In this document: one piece after another, positions 1 to 9,713 of the stretch
Layout of the letters: every line of letters begins with the position of its first letter
Position numbering within the stretch: position 1 is the stretch's first letter
From: Gorsachius magnificus
Taxonomy: Eukaryota > Chordata > Aves > Pelecaniformes > Ardeidae
Direction: 5' to 3'
Assembly: GCA_034008185.1 (NCBI GenBank)
Contig: CM067081.1
Coordinates: forward strand, 147,652,258-147,716,257
DNA length: 64,000 nucleotides
The notes under the pieces: generated by a model
Databases searched by the model: none
What the model saw: only the letters and a program-made list of their open reading frames with translations
Told to the model about the DNA's origin: nothing
Position numbers and translations under genes: made by a program

Positions 1-584
1 TTCACAGCCTTTACTTTGGTTTTTCAGAGTTGTAACGACACAAACTTGCATGAACAAAATATTCAACATTGTCCCTATTCTCATTTTAAATGAAACATCT
101 TGCAACTTTAGCCCTGTTTGCTCAGCGCAAGGAAAGAAACCACAAACTCCCAACAGCATCATGTAAAGCAGCAAAGGGTCACAGCTCTGAAATCTGAGGA
201 CGCTATTCCAAACATCCCCATGAAATGCAACACAGCCTACTTGAAATACAGCACAAAGACCACAGCTGGCAAGAAGTTTCACCACAGGGTGAGGTGTGCA
301 AATTTCTTGTTTTGAACACATCCTTCCAGCTTGTAAAATGAACAGCTCCTACTAGATTTGGAGCCCTTGTAAGCCTTACTGGAATTAATGATAAGGCTGA
401 AACAGCTGTAAAAGAGGATTGGAAGTTGCTTGTTTTTAAGAGTAAAATTCAGATAGATAACTGCAGAACTCATTTTGGAATAATGCCTGTGAAATAACAC
501 GCCCTTAACACCACTCTTGTACCAAGAAACCATGACCCATGGTATTCTTTCTTTTCCTTCTTGCTTCTCCCACCCCAACACCTG
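1..584. other. Intergenic sequence downstream of STRAP
   Basis: I see no gene here. Short open frames occur (for example 279-611 on minus) but none has recognisable domains or exon-like splice borders. In the human order of genes DERA follows STRAP in the same direction, so DERA would be expected to the left of this window, but nothing in this stretch resembles a DERA exon. Confidence 0.6.
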
Positions 585-825
585 AAACTGGAATGGACCT
601 CTGTCAACCACCCCAGTCCAAACACCTACTCAAGCAGGCTCAGCTGGAGCAGGTTCCCTAAGGCCACATGCAGGTGAGTTTCCAGTATCTTCAAGAACAG
701 AGACATCACGACCTTTCCAGGGAACCTGTTCCAGTGTTTGATTGCCCTTCACAACAGAAACATATTTTCTTATGTTCAGACAGAGTTGCCCCTGCTTCAA
801 TGTATGCCCCAGTTTTCAAATGTTA
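585..825 (-). repeat. Old CR1 LINE 3'-end fragment
   Basis: Read on plus, the stretch carries decayed versions of the usual reverse-oriented CR1 3' phrases in the right order: a 'ggaatggacct' block, 'cccagtccaaac', 'tggagcaggttcc' and 'aacctgttccagtgtttg' near 724-739, followed by the segment that normally reads 'ttcttatgttcagac'. The element therefore runs on minus with its 3' end near 585. It is far more diverged than the copies at 9.7 and 39-41 kb, so it is an old insertion. The borders are approximate. Confidence 0.75.
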
Positions 826-1416
826 AGCTTCACTTTTCTAAGATGATAGCATTACGGTACTCTTGGGGGAAAAAAATCCAAGAGAAGAGTAAGGACAAGT
901 ATGAGTATGAAAAAAATAAAAAGGTGTATGAATAAATATACCTCCATGTAATTTTTCTCCTTTCCATACAGAATACATTATGCATAACATTAAAGGAAGT
1001 GACAAGTAGAAGACTGGCAATATTTTCTTTAATGAAGAAAAATTATTTGTAACCTTGAAAGAGTAACTGTTATCCAGTCTAGAGGACTAAACCCAAGCTT
1101 TATACAGATTCATAGCCAACCTCTGAGATTTTCATGTACGACCAAACATTTCAGGCAGCACGCTTAATTTAGGAGTTTTCACTGGGTTTGATGTTAAGAG
1201 ATTCACGTTTACATTCAAACTTCAAAGAATAAAAAGACACAAAGCTTACAGTTCAAGGATCTTGCCACCCTCTGTACCGACGCTGAAACATTCTTACTGC
1301 TTTCCCTCTGTATAGTAGAAAACCAAGACGCTAGGAAGGATTATGTAATTAACCCCGTTGCTTTTCCAGTCCATGAATCCAATGCTCAACAGTAACATAT
1401 GAGTTTTGAGAGGCAT
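826..1416. other. Intergenic spacer between old CR1 and STRAP 3' end
   Basis: AT-rich sequence without a recognisable gene or repeat. It may contain the actual STRAP cleavage site just below the poly(A) signal at 1417-1422, with cleavage expected around 1395-1405. Confidence 0.5.
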
Positions 1417-1422
1417 TTTATT
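1417..1422 (-). promoter_or_regulatory. STRAP: Candidate STRAP poly(A) signal (distal)
   Basis: Plus-strand TTTATT, i.e. AATAAA in the direction of STRAP transcription, about 0.5 kb after the stop codon. An alternative AATAAA lies at 1739-1744 but is embedded in an A-rich tract. Confidence 0.5.
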
Positions 1423-1914
1423 TAGACAACTGAAAACAGTTAAACATTCAGAAGCAACATACAATGAAACAAAACCCGAACCAAATACTTTTTATACATA
1501 ATCCTTTCTTTTCAACTAAAGCCAAATTCTTCAACTTACAAGGAAAAAAAAAAAAAAAAAAGGGGTAAAAGCCATTGTATCTCTTCTCCATAATAAAGAA
1601 AACACACTACAATGAGTCTAACTGAAACTGGAGAGACTGGATCTTGGCTTGCACAAGTCTTTGAAAAGACAGTAGGCAGTTATGCTGAGAAGATAGCAAA
1701 ACTCTACTACTTGTCATTTTTTTCTTTTCTTTTTTTTTTTTATTTTTAGGTACTCAGTTCTCTTACAGACAACACCTAGCCAGTTCCACCGCATTCTCAT
1801 CAATTACTGCCCATCTTTGCCTTATGTAGAGAGTGCACTCTGGAAGGCTGCTGTTTATCACTGTTCACTTGTTTTAGTCTCTTATGTCCATATGCTGCGT
1901 AACAGTTGCCATGT
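1417..1914 (-). other. STRAP: STRAP 3' untranslated region (inferred extent)
   Basis: This runs from the STRAP stop codon (1915-1917) to the first strong AATAAA on the minus strand (plus-strand TTTATT at 1417-1422), giving a 3' UTR of roughly 500 nt. It contains two A/T homopolymer stretches: A18 at 1544-1561 on plus and a T-rich run near 1717-1745. A second AATAAA (1739-1744) lies within the latter and could be a proximal poly(A) signal giving a UTR of about 190 nt. The extent is inferred; only the signals are seen. Confidence 0.6.
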
Positions 1915-1976
1915 TCAGGCCTTAACTTCAGGAGTTGAGCTGTACACTGTATCTGAGTTTTCAGATGCAAGATCTT
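1915..1976 (-). CDS. STRAP: STRAP coding exon 10 with stop codon
   Basis: 62 nt, residues 331-350: [20 protein letters not shown] followed by TGA (1917-1915). The serine/threonine- and acid-rich terminus matches the STRAP family in length and in its VKA end. The acceptor is again a CAGAAG tandem. Confidence 0.93.
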
Positions 1977-4900
1977 CTGCAATTAAATAAGAAGGGTATT
2001 ATTTAACTTTACCTTAGATATATGAACCAAAGAAACATTGCAGAGATTGCTTAAAGACCAGTTCAATTTGTTTTTCTATTTAACCTGATCCAGTTATTCT
2101 ACCCCATCTGTTCAGTCTGCACAGCTCTAGTTACTAGTCTGACACTTACCACATGGTCATTTTCAGGAAAAACACACTGAAAAGCACTCCTTTGAGAAGA
2201 CTGAAAAATGCCAGAAGGTACCTGGAAAAAACTGTCTCTTCCATACTAAATAATACTACACCTTGACTGATCTGTTAACACTTAGCCAATTTGAAGCTAG
2301 CAGTTCAGTGCATTACCTATTTCCTCCTCTGCAGTTCCTGGAAGGGTGGTCCTTGCTTTTGCTGCTTCTGCATTCTCCTCTTCTGTAGAGAAGAGAGAGA
2401 AAAAACAATCAATTCTCTCAGTTCCCCCCACCCACCTTAATGAAAAAAAACAACCAACCAAAAAAAAAAATCAAACCCCAAATTTCCACCTCATTTCATG
2501 TTGAAGAGAGAGAGTTGCATAAGCAATCCATTAATGAATATTCACTTGGGAGTTATCTAGACATTACTCACCCCCCAAGTTTAGAGAACCAAAGTACAAT
2601 ATAAAATAAAACTATCATCCACACATCTTTCTAGAGATTCTTTAAGATTTATAAAAGTGGTGTTTCTTATTTCTTGCTCTGTAACAAAAAAATACATCAG
2701 ACAGTTTGCTTAACTATCCACAAAGTGTTTATATTCAATGAACTTACAGGTTTGAAGTTGATTGCTTAAACAACAGCTACAAAACTAGATTTAAGGATTT
2801 AACAGAGATAGAGACCCTCAGAAGACAGTACAGTTACTGTGTGGAATTCAGATGATGTTTACCACTTATGATAGATATTACTTAAAAAGTGCACACGAAG
2901 CAGCCAAGTTTCACCAGGAACAAGCACACACTTACCAGGAACTACACACTTCCAAAGACCATAGGTTTTCCCTACTGTTGTCTGCCACAGCCTTAGTGTA
3001 CCATCCTCAGAGCCACTTGCATATAACTCTCCATCAGGGCTAAATCTCACACAGTGAATTGGACCAAAGTGTCCTTTATAAGATTCTGTAAGAGAATATA
3101 TCAAGACCATTAATGTCAAATTTCAGTCAACAACTGAAATTAATTAGTAAAAAAACTGATCAGAGGAAGGGGGAAAAAATACTGATGAAAGGCACTTGCT
3201 CAGTATTTAACTTCTGACCCAAAACAACACTTCTATTAATTGGTATCTCAGCCACCTCTCATTTAGGTAACATATTAATGTAAATACCTAATTAAAAATA
3301 GGCACTTAATTATTCCAAGCAAAACCACAAAGCAAGCCAGTAGCATGGAGTACACATATTCTGTCCCTTCAGCCATGCCCTCTGTGTACATACAACTTAA
3401 AAGGAGGAGAGGATCAATCAACGAACTTGGAAATATACTTTTTTGAAACATATTTGACCAACATTAAGAAGGACACGAACATACCACATTTTTCATAAAG
3501 GCAAGTAGCTGCAACTCATTAGACATATTTAATGAATACTATAGTATGACACTCAAGTTAACATATAACTCAGTATTGCAGCAGTACAGAATGACCTAAT
3601 TTTTTAAAAATAGGTACAAACAGCTGTTTAATGGAGGCTTTAATTAGTTCCAGAAGAATAACGTTAGGTATACAGAGATAAATGCTTAACTGATAATATA
3701 CCTTTTCATCCTCTCACAGAGCACGCTATTCTAAGACCTTATTTGAGCCTGCTTCATTTATTTGTCATTATGTCATTAATCTAATGCCCATTTCAGAACT
3801 CATTTTTGGTTATAGAAGACGAACATACCTAATTCTTCTCCTGTATTATAGTCATATTTATAGAGTTTAAAATCTTCACCACCTGCAACCAAACATTCTT
3901 TCGCAGGGTGAAGTGATGCAGAATTGATTGTAGCAGGTGCTTCAAATGATTTAATCTGCTCTAGTCTGAGGGGGGAAAAGTCTGTTAACAAAGTTCATAA
4001 AGAAAAAAAAAACATCCTGAGCGCAAAGAAACTGCGATTCTACAAATCACAACAGCTTTTGAGAAAAACAGAGAACACCCACGCACAGTTTCTGAAACAA
4101 GTTTTAATACCTGCAAGTCACACTAATCTAGTTAGAAATGAGTTCAGAATAAGCAAAATAAAAGGCTCACACGTTCAGAACTACTTTCTATAATACACTT
4201 AAGTGTGTCACTTGCTTTCTTAAGACATCATAGAGATGCGGTAAATAATTAGTTCTCTGAAAAGCGCTGAACTGAACCCTGGCTGAAACTTCTTTAACCA
4301 CAATTATCATTAGTGTGAAATACAAAAATGGTAGTCTAGCATCTTATAGGCAGTTAGGGTTCATTGTGTTATAAAAGGGTAGTTGTTTCACACTCTGCCT
4401 CTGACAAGATGGCAAGCAAAGATATCTACTGACACGAGTTCTGACAGCTTGGTGATTTTGGCCTCATACAGTCAGTTTTTACCCACAACCAAGCCCATTA
4501 CTCAACCTGTGAAAATTCTGTGTTTCGGACTCACGTTTCTGCACTATGAAAAGCAATAGTCTTCCCATAGGTTATCACAAGTATCTGTCCTTCTGGAACA
4601 TACTCCATGCTGCTCACTGACATTGCAACATTTAGTGCTTTCACTTCGGTCATGGTACTCCGGTCCCAGAGGCTTAAGAAGAAACAAAAAGGGGGGGGGG
4701 GGGGGGGGGGGAAGACTCTCAGATTACTTCAGCAGATCAAACAAATTTTCACCTCCCATCCATGGCAAGATTTGGATCAAAAAAGCCTCCTAACAAAGAA
4801 CTTTGTTTGATTCCACAGGTACTTCAGATTTTCAGTGGCATCCTTATCTTAAAACTTTGCCTAAGTGAAAATGAAGACACGCTTACTTTAATATACTGCT

Positions 4901-7900
4901 ATTTTTAAAGCTTAATGCAACAACATTAAATGGTACATATACCATTTAACTACCCAAGGATTCTCTCAGAGATTAAAAACCTTGTTGTAAGTGTCCTGAG
5001 CAATAGAGCTTTCTAGAAGAAAGGCTTAAAAATTCCTTTCTGCCTTTATACCTCACAAGACAAAGAGGTACTAATGCCAATTCATACAAAGAACAGAGAT
5101 TAATTTAAGATAATATAGTTACCAAGGGGGTAGTCTACCTAGGGGTGCAAGAGCTATCTAAACCAAAATGAAATTGCTTTGCTATGACAAGTAAGAATCT
5201 TCACTCATTAGCTGACTGCTGCACTTCTGTTTCTACAATTCAGCAAAAAATAAACAAGGCTCTTGCCTCTACTGTACCCTAGGAAACTGAAAAGAACGGG
5301 AGCTGAAAATGAGACTACAGGGAAATTGCACCAGTGACTCCACCCTCCCATCCCTCCTTCCACAAAGCAGAAAAGACCATCTATTTCTCTCTCCTTTGTG
5401 CCATAAATATACAGATGGCTAGCCATGAAACAACACTGGTCGTATCAGCCAGAAAGCTGAGGAAGCAGTACGGCACATTGCCCATCTTTTCTGGGCAGTG
5501 TAGTCTGAGGAAAGGTCTTTGTCAATTCAACTCCCCAGCAGCCAGGTTTGTCTAGGTTTCGGCACGTCTCCTACCAATTGGGCATAAAGTAAACAAACAC
5601 CTGACTGTAACTGGATGAGCCATCTTATAAAAAACACTAAAGCGTACTCAACTTATCAGCATGGCAGAGAAAGTGGGCTGTGACTATCGATGTGCACTGT
5701 TTCCAGATACTCCTCCCAGCTGTTTACCCCAGTCCCCTGCTAGTCCACACCTTGCACATCTTTTAAGGCTGGATTGCAGAAGACAAGGCAGCAATACCTC
5801 AAGCGCAATATGTATTCGCAAGACCTTGTCTATAAATGTATCTCTTCTAGGATTATGGAAGGTATAAAATTATTCTACTACGCAGTTCTCAAAGACCACC
5901 TCTCCTTATCAGGGAGAACACATTTATGGGGTAAATTAGAATTATTACAAAAGTTATGTCTCTAACAGCAGAAGAGAACAGTACTAGGCATGCAGCTGTA
6001 ATAATCTAGGATCAAATAACTCGCATTACTTGTATCCTTTACCAAAAAAGCATTAACTATTTTCTCACACAGATTATGACAATAAATAAAAAGTGAGCTC
6101 ATTAGAAAACTGACAGTTACTTTTTCTTACCGGACAGTTTTATCATCAGCTGAAAGAATCTGTTTGTCATCACTGCTCCATAAAGCCTTTTTAATACCAG
6201 AAGTATGTCCACTGACAACGTCAGGTTCTTAAAATAAAGCCGAATATTTTAATACATGGAAGAAAATGAAACAATGTCATGCAACAGTTTGGGAGCTTTC
6301 TTAAGCTATATAGATTTCCATTTACTAGAAGCTGCAAAATTACTTCAAGCACTTACAACTGTATTTGTCAATCTCATTCCAGGAACAGGATAAATGTAAA
6401 CTGGGTATCCAATTGCCTAAATTTAAAAAGCTTCACTAGTTTAACATCAAGGTTCTCGAGCTTCGTATCGATGGCCAGTAGTTCAGAATCAACATGAATG
6501 TAAACACGCTTTTATGTGAAGATGTTTTTCTTTTAGATTACTAGGTTTTAATTAATTAGACCTATTTCTAATGAGTTGGTGTTGAACTGAAACATGCTGT
6601 CCTTGAAGTTCATTATAGATAAACTCTAATTCACTTGCAAAAGCATAAACTTAAAACATACAAATTATCTTACTCTAGCAAAATGTTAGAGACACTGCAT
6701 TTGTAAAACAATCCTCAACTTTGTCTTTTGTGATTCATAACAGAACATAGCTCTTAAATTATAACTTTTATTTAACTCCAAGAAACGAGTTCTAAAAGCA
6801 GACTCACCTGCTTCTGGCTTGCTCAAGTCATAGATACGCAACAGTTTATCTTGTCCACCTGTTAACAGATAATTGCTATCCTGAAACAGAAGTTATAAAG
6901 GGTCAACTCTATTTTGAATCAAAATACCAGCCTTCATCCATGAGTCTTAAAAAAACTGTTCTTTCTCTCAGACAGCCTCTAACACATTAAAGTTACAATC
7001 TTAAAAACTAGATGTGGTATGCCCGATTATTTGCCTCTTAAGATACACACATAAAAAGTAGAGAAGTAACTAGCAGCACAACATACTCAAGAGCTTTCTT
7101 CCCTGATGAATAAGGTATAAAGGTTTTTCGTACCTGTGTAAAATCCACACTTTTGACAATGTGCTTGTGAGCCAACGTGATTAGTTCATCGCCTGACACA
7201 GCATCCCACACTTTGCTAAACAGCAAGAGAGAACATTTGTGTTTTAGTAGCACCAGGACAAATCCACCTGAACAGTCAGATTAGTTTGCAAGCAATTTTT
7301 CCTGACCCCATCATAACATTTTATCATAAACACTCTTATATTAAGAGTTATATAAGTTATAACCCAATTAGTCAATGAAAATACTTTTATGTGCTTTTAC
7401 TAAAGCTTTTTTTTTTTGTACTATCCCACCATTTTCCTTTAACCATTTCTTCAGGATAACTCAGACTAATTAGCATTTTAGTTTTCAGACAAAGGTAGTT
7501 GTTCTCTGCAACTAACAGGATTCAACTTGCCAAATATTAATGTAGGCTGCAAACAGCACATATAAACAACAAAAAACCATCAAAGAAATAATTCAGTAGA
7601 ATTTTCACACAAGTTTTCTTGTGATAAAGAGAGGCTAACTGGTAGATGCAAAATAAAAATCACTCTTTCAACTCTGCTGTAAGTACAGTGCCAGAGATTA
7701 GAGCCGCATAGATATGTTATTCTAGCAAACCGGTTTGGTAATCAAGAAGCAATCATAGTTGTTCATCATGACAGAATTAACTGTAGCTGCTTTCAAGAAC
7801 CTAAAAGTCTAGGTTTTAATTTGGCTAGCCATAAATAAGCTAACAATTACTAAAGAAAAACAAATGAATCAGTAATTTACTACAGCTATGTCAGCAAAAG

Positions 7901-9370
7901 AGCACTATAGACTAAAATCAAAATAGAGACTTCAAAGACAGTTAATTTACTTACGCTGTAAAATCTGCTGCTGCTGTAGCTGCTTTAGTGGCATCTGTGT
8001 TCAAAGTGGCACCCCAAACAGCACCTTTATGACCCAGAAACGTGCCAATCCAGTCTCCTGTGTCACCCTGACGCAGCATAGGCTTACCATCTTCACAAAA
8101 AGAAAACCAATATTCAGGTAACATGATTAAAAAAAAAGAAAGTTGTTTTTTTTTTTTTTTTTTAAAAAAAGAGATTCCCTTGTGCCAGCATGTGGAAATA
8201 CCACATACTTTATGAAGCTATTCTTTGTGAAAGAGTTTAGCTGAAGAGCTTAGATATGCAGCTGTACTTGCTGCACGCAGCTAAAACCGTACAGACAATA
8301 AAATACCACTCCAAACGAGATAAAAGTTTTACTTAGGTTTGTGTTAAAGTAGAAGGGCGATAGAAAGGAGCACTTTGTTTAGGTTTTGTTTTTACTCAAG
8401 TTTTCTTCAGGCAGAACAAATTTGTTTCTGTACTGTGGAACAGTATTTTCAGACTAACAGTATTCAAAAATAAGTCTTGTGTTCCTAATCAGGTACATTT
8501 AAAACACATATAGAGACGTTGAAAAAATGAAACAGAAATAGAAAGCTTTTCCTGCGACTAGTTTTTCTGGGAGGCTACCAAAAAGTCGTTTGCTCAAGAA
8601 GATGTAGAGCTGAACTGGAAGCACTCCAAGGCAGAAAGGAACGTCCTTTTAAACTGATGAACACGTACACAAGACTAGCATATGCACGTACGAAGGGGGC
8701 ACGCTATTCACATAACGAGAAGGGCGTTCTCGTGGGCAAGGAGGCGGACGTCATCATTCCGTGCCCAGCAAGGCAGCTGCCCCGGTTACACGGGAGCCCG
8801 CTTCAGCCTTTGCAGCACATGCGCGCAGGCGACAGAAACGGGCAGTTTGGGGAACAAATCATCCCGAGGCTTCCCCCTCCCGCCCCCACTTCGGACCCAA
8901 GCCGAACGAACGCGGGGGGCCTGACACCCCGGGGCCAGGCCAACCCCGGCATTTAAGCACCAAGAAAACCAGCCCTCCGCGGCCTATTGCCGTTCGGCGA
9001 CGCCGTTCGGCGGCACTGCCCTACACGCACCAGCCTGCCGCTGGGCGGACGGGGCACCCCGGGGGCCACAACCGGGGCACCCCGGGGGCCACAACCGGCC
9101 CCCGCCGCGCCCCCCACCCCGAGCCGCGGCCTGACGAGCAGCACGGCGGGGGAGCAGCGCGGCCCAACCCCCGCAGGCCAGGGCACCCCCGCCGCGCAGG
9201 CTAAACCGAGGGGGCCGGCGACGAGGGCGCCGCCGCCCACCCCCTGGCCCCCGCTCACCCTTGCAGGCGCTGATGAGGAAATAGCCGTAGGGGGTGACGC
9301 CGCTGAAGGCCAGGTCCACCACGGGCCGCGTGTGCCCGGAGCACGTCAGCGGGGTTTGCCTCATGGCCAT
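1915..9370 (-). CDS. STRAP: STRAP, serine/threonine kinase receptor-associated WD40 protein (complete, 10 coding exons)
   Basis: Join on minus: 9370-9259, 8090-7955, 7215-7134, 6880-6808, 6227-6131, 4672-4535, 3965-3829, 3085-2936, 2382-2317, 1976-1915. The total is 1053 nt, or 350 residues, the same length as human STRAP. All nine introns (253-1458 bp) are GT-AG and the phases agree at every junction. The protein begins [20 protein letters not shown] and ends TPEVKA, and it forms a seven-bladed WD40 propeller. Blade endings are visible as KVWD (84-87), RIYD (125-128), RLWD (167-170) and RLWQ (290-293), followed by an acidic tail from about residue 305. In the family, STRAP (UNRIP/MAWD) binds TGF-beta receptors and SMAD7 to dampen signalling. 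It is also a cytoplasmic partner of the SMN-Gemin complex in snRNP assembly. The start is the first ATG, with G at -3 and +4. Introns hold no other gene that I can recognise. Identity rests on remembered family sequence plus perfect frame closure. Confidence 0.97.
2317..2382 (-). CDS. STRAP: STRAP coding exon 9 (acidic tail)
   Basis: 66 nt, residues 309-330 plus one base, an E/A-rich tail ending GTAEEEI. The acceptor is the tandem CAGAAG (NAGNAG). Use of the second AG would drop one glutamate without changing the frame. Confidence 0.92.
   Translation of the reverse strand, partial: KRRMQKQQKQGPPFQELQRRK
2936..3085 (-). CDS. STRAP: STRAP coding exon 8
   Basis: 150 nt, residues 259-308 plus one base. 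It holds the best WD40 blade of the protein: [20 protein letters not shown] followed by [11 protein letters not shown] (290-293 = RLWQ). The exon ends in [10 protein letters not shown] before the tail. Confidence 0.97.
3829..3965 (-). CDS. STRAP: STRAP coding exon 7
   Basis: 137 nt, residues 213-258 plus one base. It encodes the highly conserved [17 protein letters not shown] and [19 protein letters not shown]. The donor is TTAG|GTATGT. Confidence 0.96.
4535..4672 (-). CDS. STRAP: STRAP coding exon 6
   Basis: 138 nt, residues 167-212 plus two bases. It starts with the blade ending RLWD and includes the [12 protein letters not shown] stretch. The acceptor TTCTTAAG has an unusual polypyrimidine tract containing C21 at -19 to -39. 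The donor is AC|GTGAGT. Confidence 0.95.
4691..4711. repeat. G21/C21 homopolymer beside the STRAP exon 6 acceptor
   Basis: Twenty-one uninterrupted G on plus, hence C21 in the STRAP pre-mRNA. It lies 19-39 nt upstream of exon 6, between the likely branch-point region and the TTTTTGTTTCTTCTTAAG acceptor. Such a run is expected to be length-variable and error-prone in sequencing. Confidence 0.95.
6131..6227 (-). CDS. STRAP: STRAP coding exon 5
   Basis: 97 nt, residues 135-166 plus two bases, including [12 protein letters not shown] and ILSADDKTV. The donor is CCG|GTAAGA. The acceptor is a weaker TTTTAAG rather than CAG. Confidence 0.95.
6808..6880 (-). CDS. STRAP: STRAP coding exon 4
   Basis: 73 nt, residues 111-134 plus one base. 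It encodes [20 protein letters not shown], the third blade. The acceptor TTTCAG and donor GCAG|GTGAGT are both strong. Confidence 0.95.
7134..7215 (-). CDS. STRAP: STRAP coding exon 3
   Basis: 82 nt, residues 83-110. It carries the KVWD blade ending and the conserved stretch [20 protein letters not shown], and ends in phase 0 at CAG|GTACG. Confidence 0.95.
7955..8090 (-). CDS. STRAP: STRAP coding exon 2
   Basis: 136 nt, residues 38-83, the first full WD40 blade region, with an alanine-rich AAADFTA segment at its end. The acceptor is ...TTTTGTGAAG at 8091-8092 and the donor GC|GTAAGT at 7954-7953. Confidence 0.95.
8146..8170. repeat. T18-A7 homopolymer block in STRAP intron 1
   Basis: T18 (8146-8163) followed directly by A7 (8164-8170), with A9 just to the left (8129-8137). 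The A/T tracts can form local hairpins. The block lies 55-80 nt upstream of the exon 2 acceptor on the transcribed strand. Confidence 0.9.
8989..9014. repeat. 13-bp imperfect tandem duplication in STRAP intron 1
   Basis: gccgttcggcgac (8989-9001) is followed by gccgttcggcggc (9002-9014), with one mismatch, inside the CpG island. Confidence 0.9.
9051..9096. repeat. 23-bp perfect tandem duplication in STRAP intron 1
   Basis: The 23-bp unit beginning ggggcaccccgggggccaca occurs at 9051-9073 and again, unchanged, at 9074-9096. The lack of any mismatch in CpG-rich DNA suggests a recent slippage or duplication event. Confidence 0.93.
9259..9370 (-). CDS. STRAP: STRAP coding exon 1
   Basis: Encodes residues 1-37 plus the first base of codon 38, ending in ISACK. 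The donor is G|GTGAGC (GT at 9258-9257). The ATG at 9370-9368 is preceded by GCC repeats, a near-ideal Kozak context. A second in-frame ATG is codon 3. The exon lies entirely inside the CpG island. Confidence 0.96.
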
Positions 9371-9600
9371 GGCGGCGGCGGCGGCCCCGGGGGAGGCGGC
9401 GCGGGGCGGCGACGGGGCGCGCGCGCACGAAGCCTGGGGAGGGACACGAGTCCCCTCCGGCCGGGCAGGAAACGGCGAATCGCGGCGGCGGGGGAGGAAA
9501 TGACGGTACGGAAACGCTCCGGAGCGGAAGCAACGTCAGCCAGCGGGCGCGCGCAGCCGGAAGCGCTGGCGGGCGCAGGCGCAGGGCGGGGGAAAGGGTG
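9371..9600 (-). promoter_or_regulatory. STRAP: STRAP 5' UTR and core promoter
   Basis: The stretch just upstream of the ATG contains several elements typical of TATA-less promoters. There is an ETS-type CCGGAAGC (9557-9564), a second CGGAAGC (9525-9531), a CRE half-site ACGTCA (9533-9538, TGACGT on the STRAP strand), an NRF1-like GC palindrome (gcgggcgcaggcgcag, about 9569-9584) and a GC box (near 9584-9592). The transcription start cannot be fixed from sequence; I expect it between 9440 and 9560. Confidence 0.6.
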
Positions 9601-9713
9601 ATCCTGGCGGGTGGGGTGGCGGCGCGCGCTGCTGTCCCTCATCCTCGCTCCTGAGGGACCGGCGCTTTGCTGGCCCCGGGACAGCGCCCGGGGCGCCTCA
9701 GCGCGGCGCCGTC

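Larger units (their letters stand above)
8690..9713. promoter_or_regulatory. STRAP: STRAP CpG-island promoter region
   Basis: A sharp rise in G+C and CpG density in an otherwise AT-rich region, covering the distal part of intron 1, exon 1, the 5' UTR and about 340 bp upstream of the ATG. No TATA box is evident, as usual for a housekeeping gene. The upstream limit is set abruptly by a CR1 insertion at 9714. GC-rich sequence resumes beyond that insertion, so the island was probably longer originally. Confidence 0.85.

Noticed and set aside
1..1400. DERA exons at the left edge
   Set aside because: Expected by gene order but no aldolase-like coding sequence is present in either strand of this stretch.
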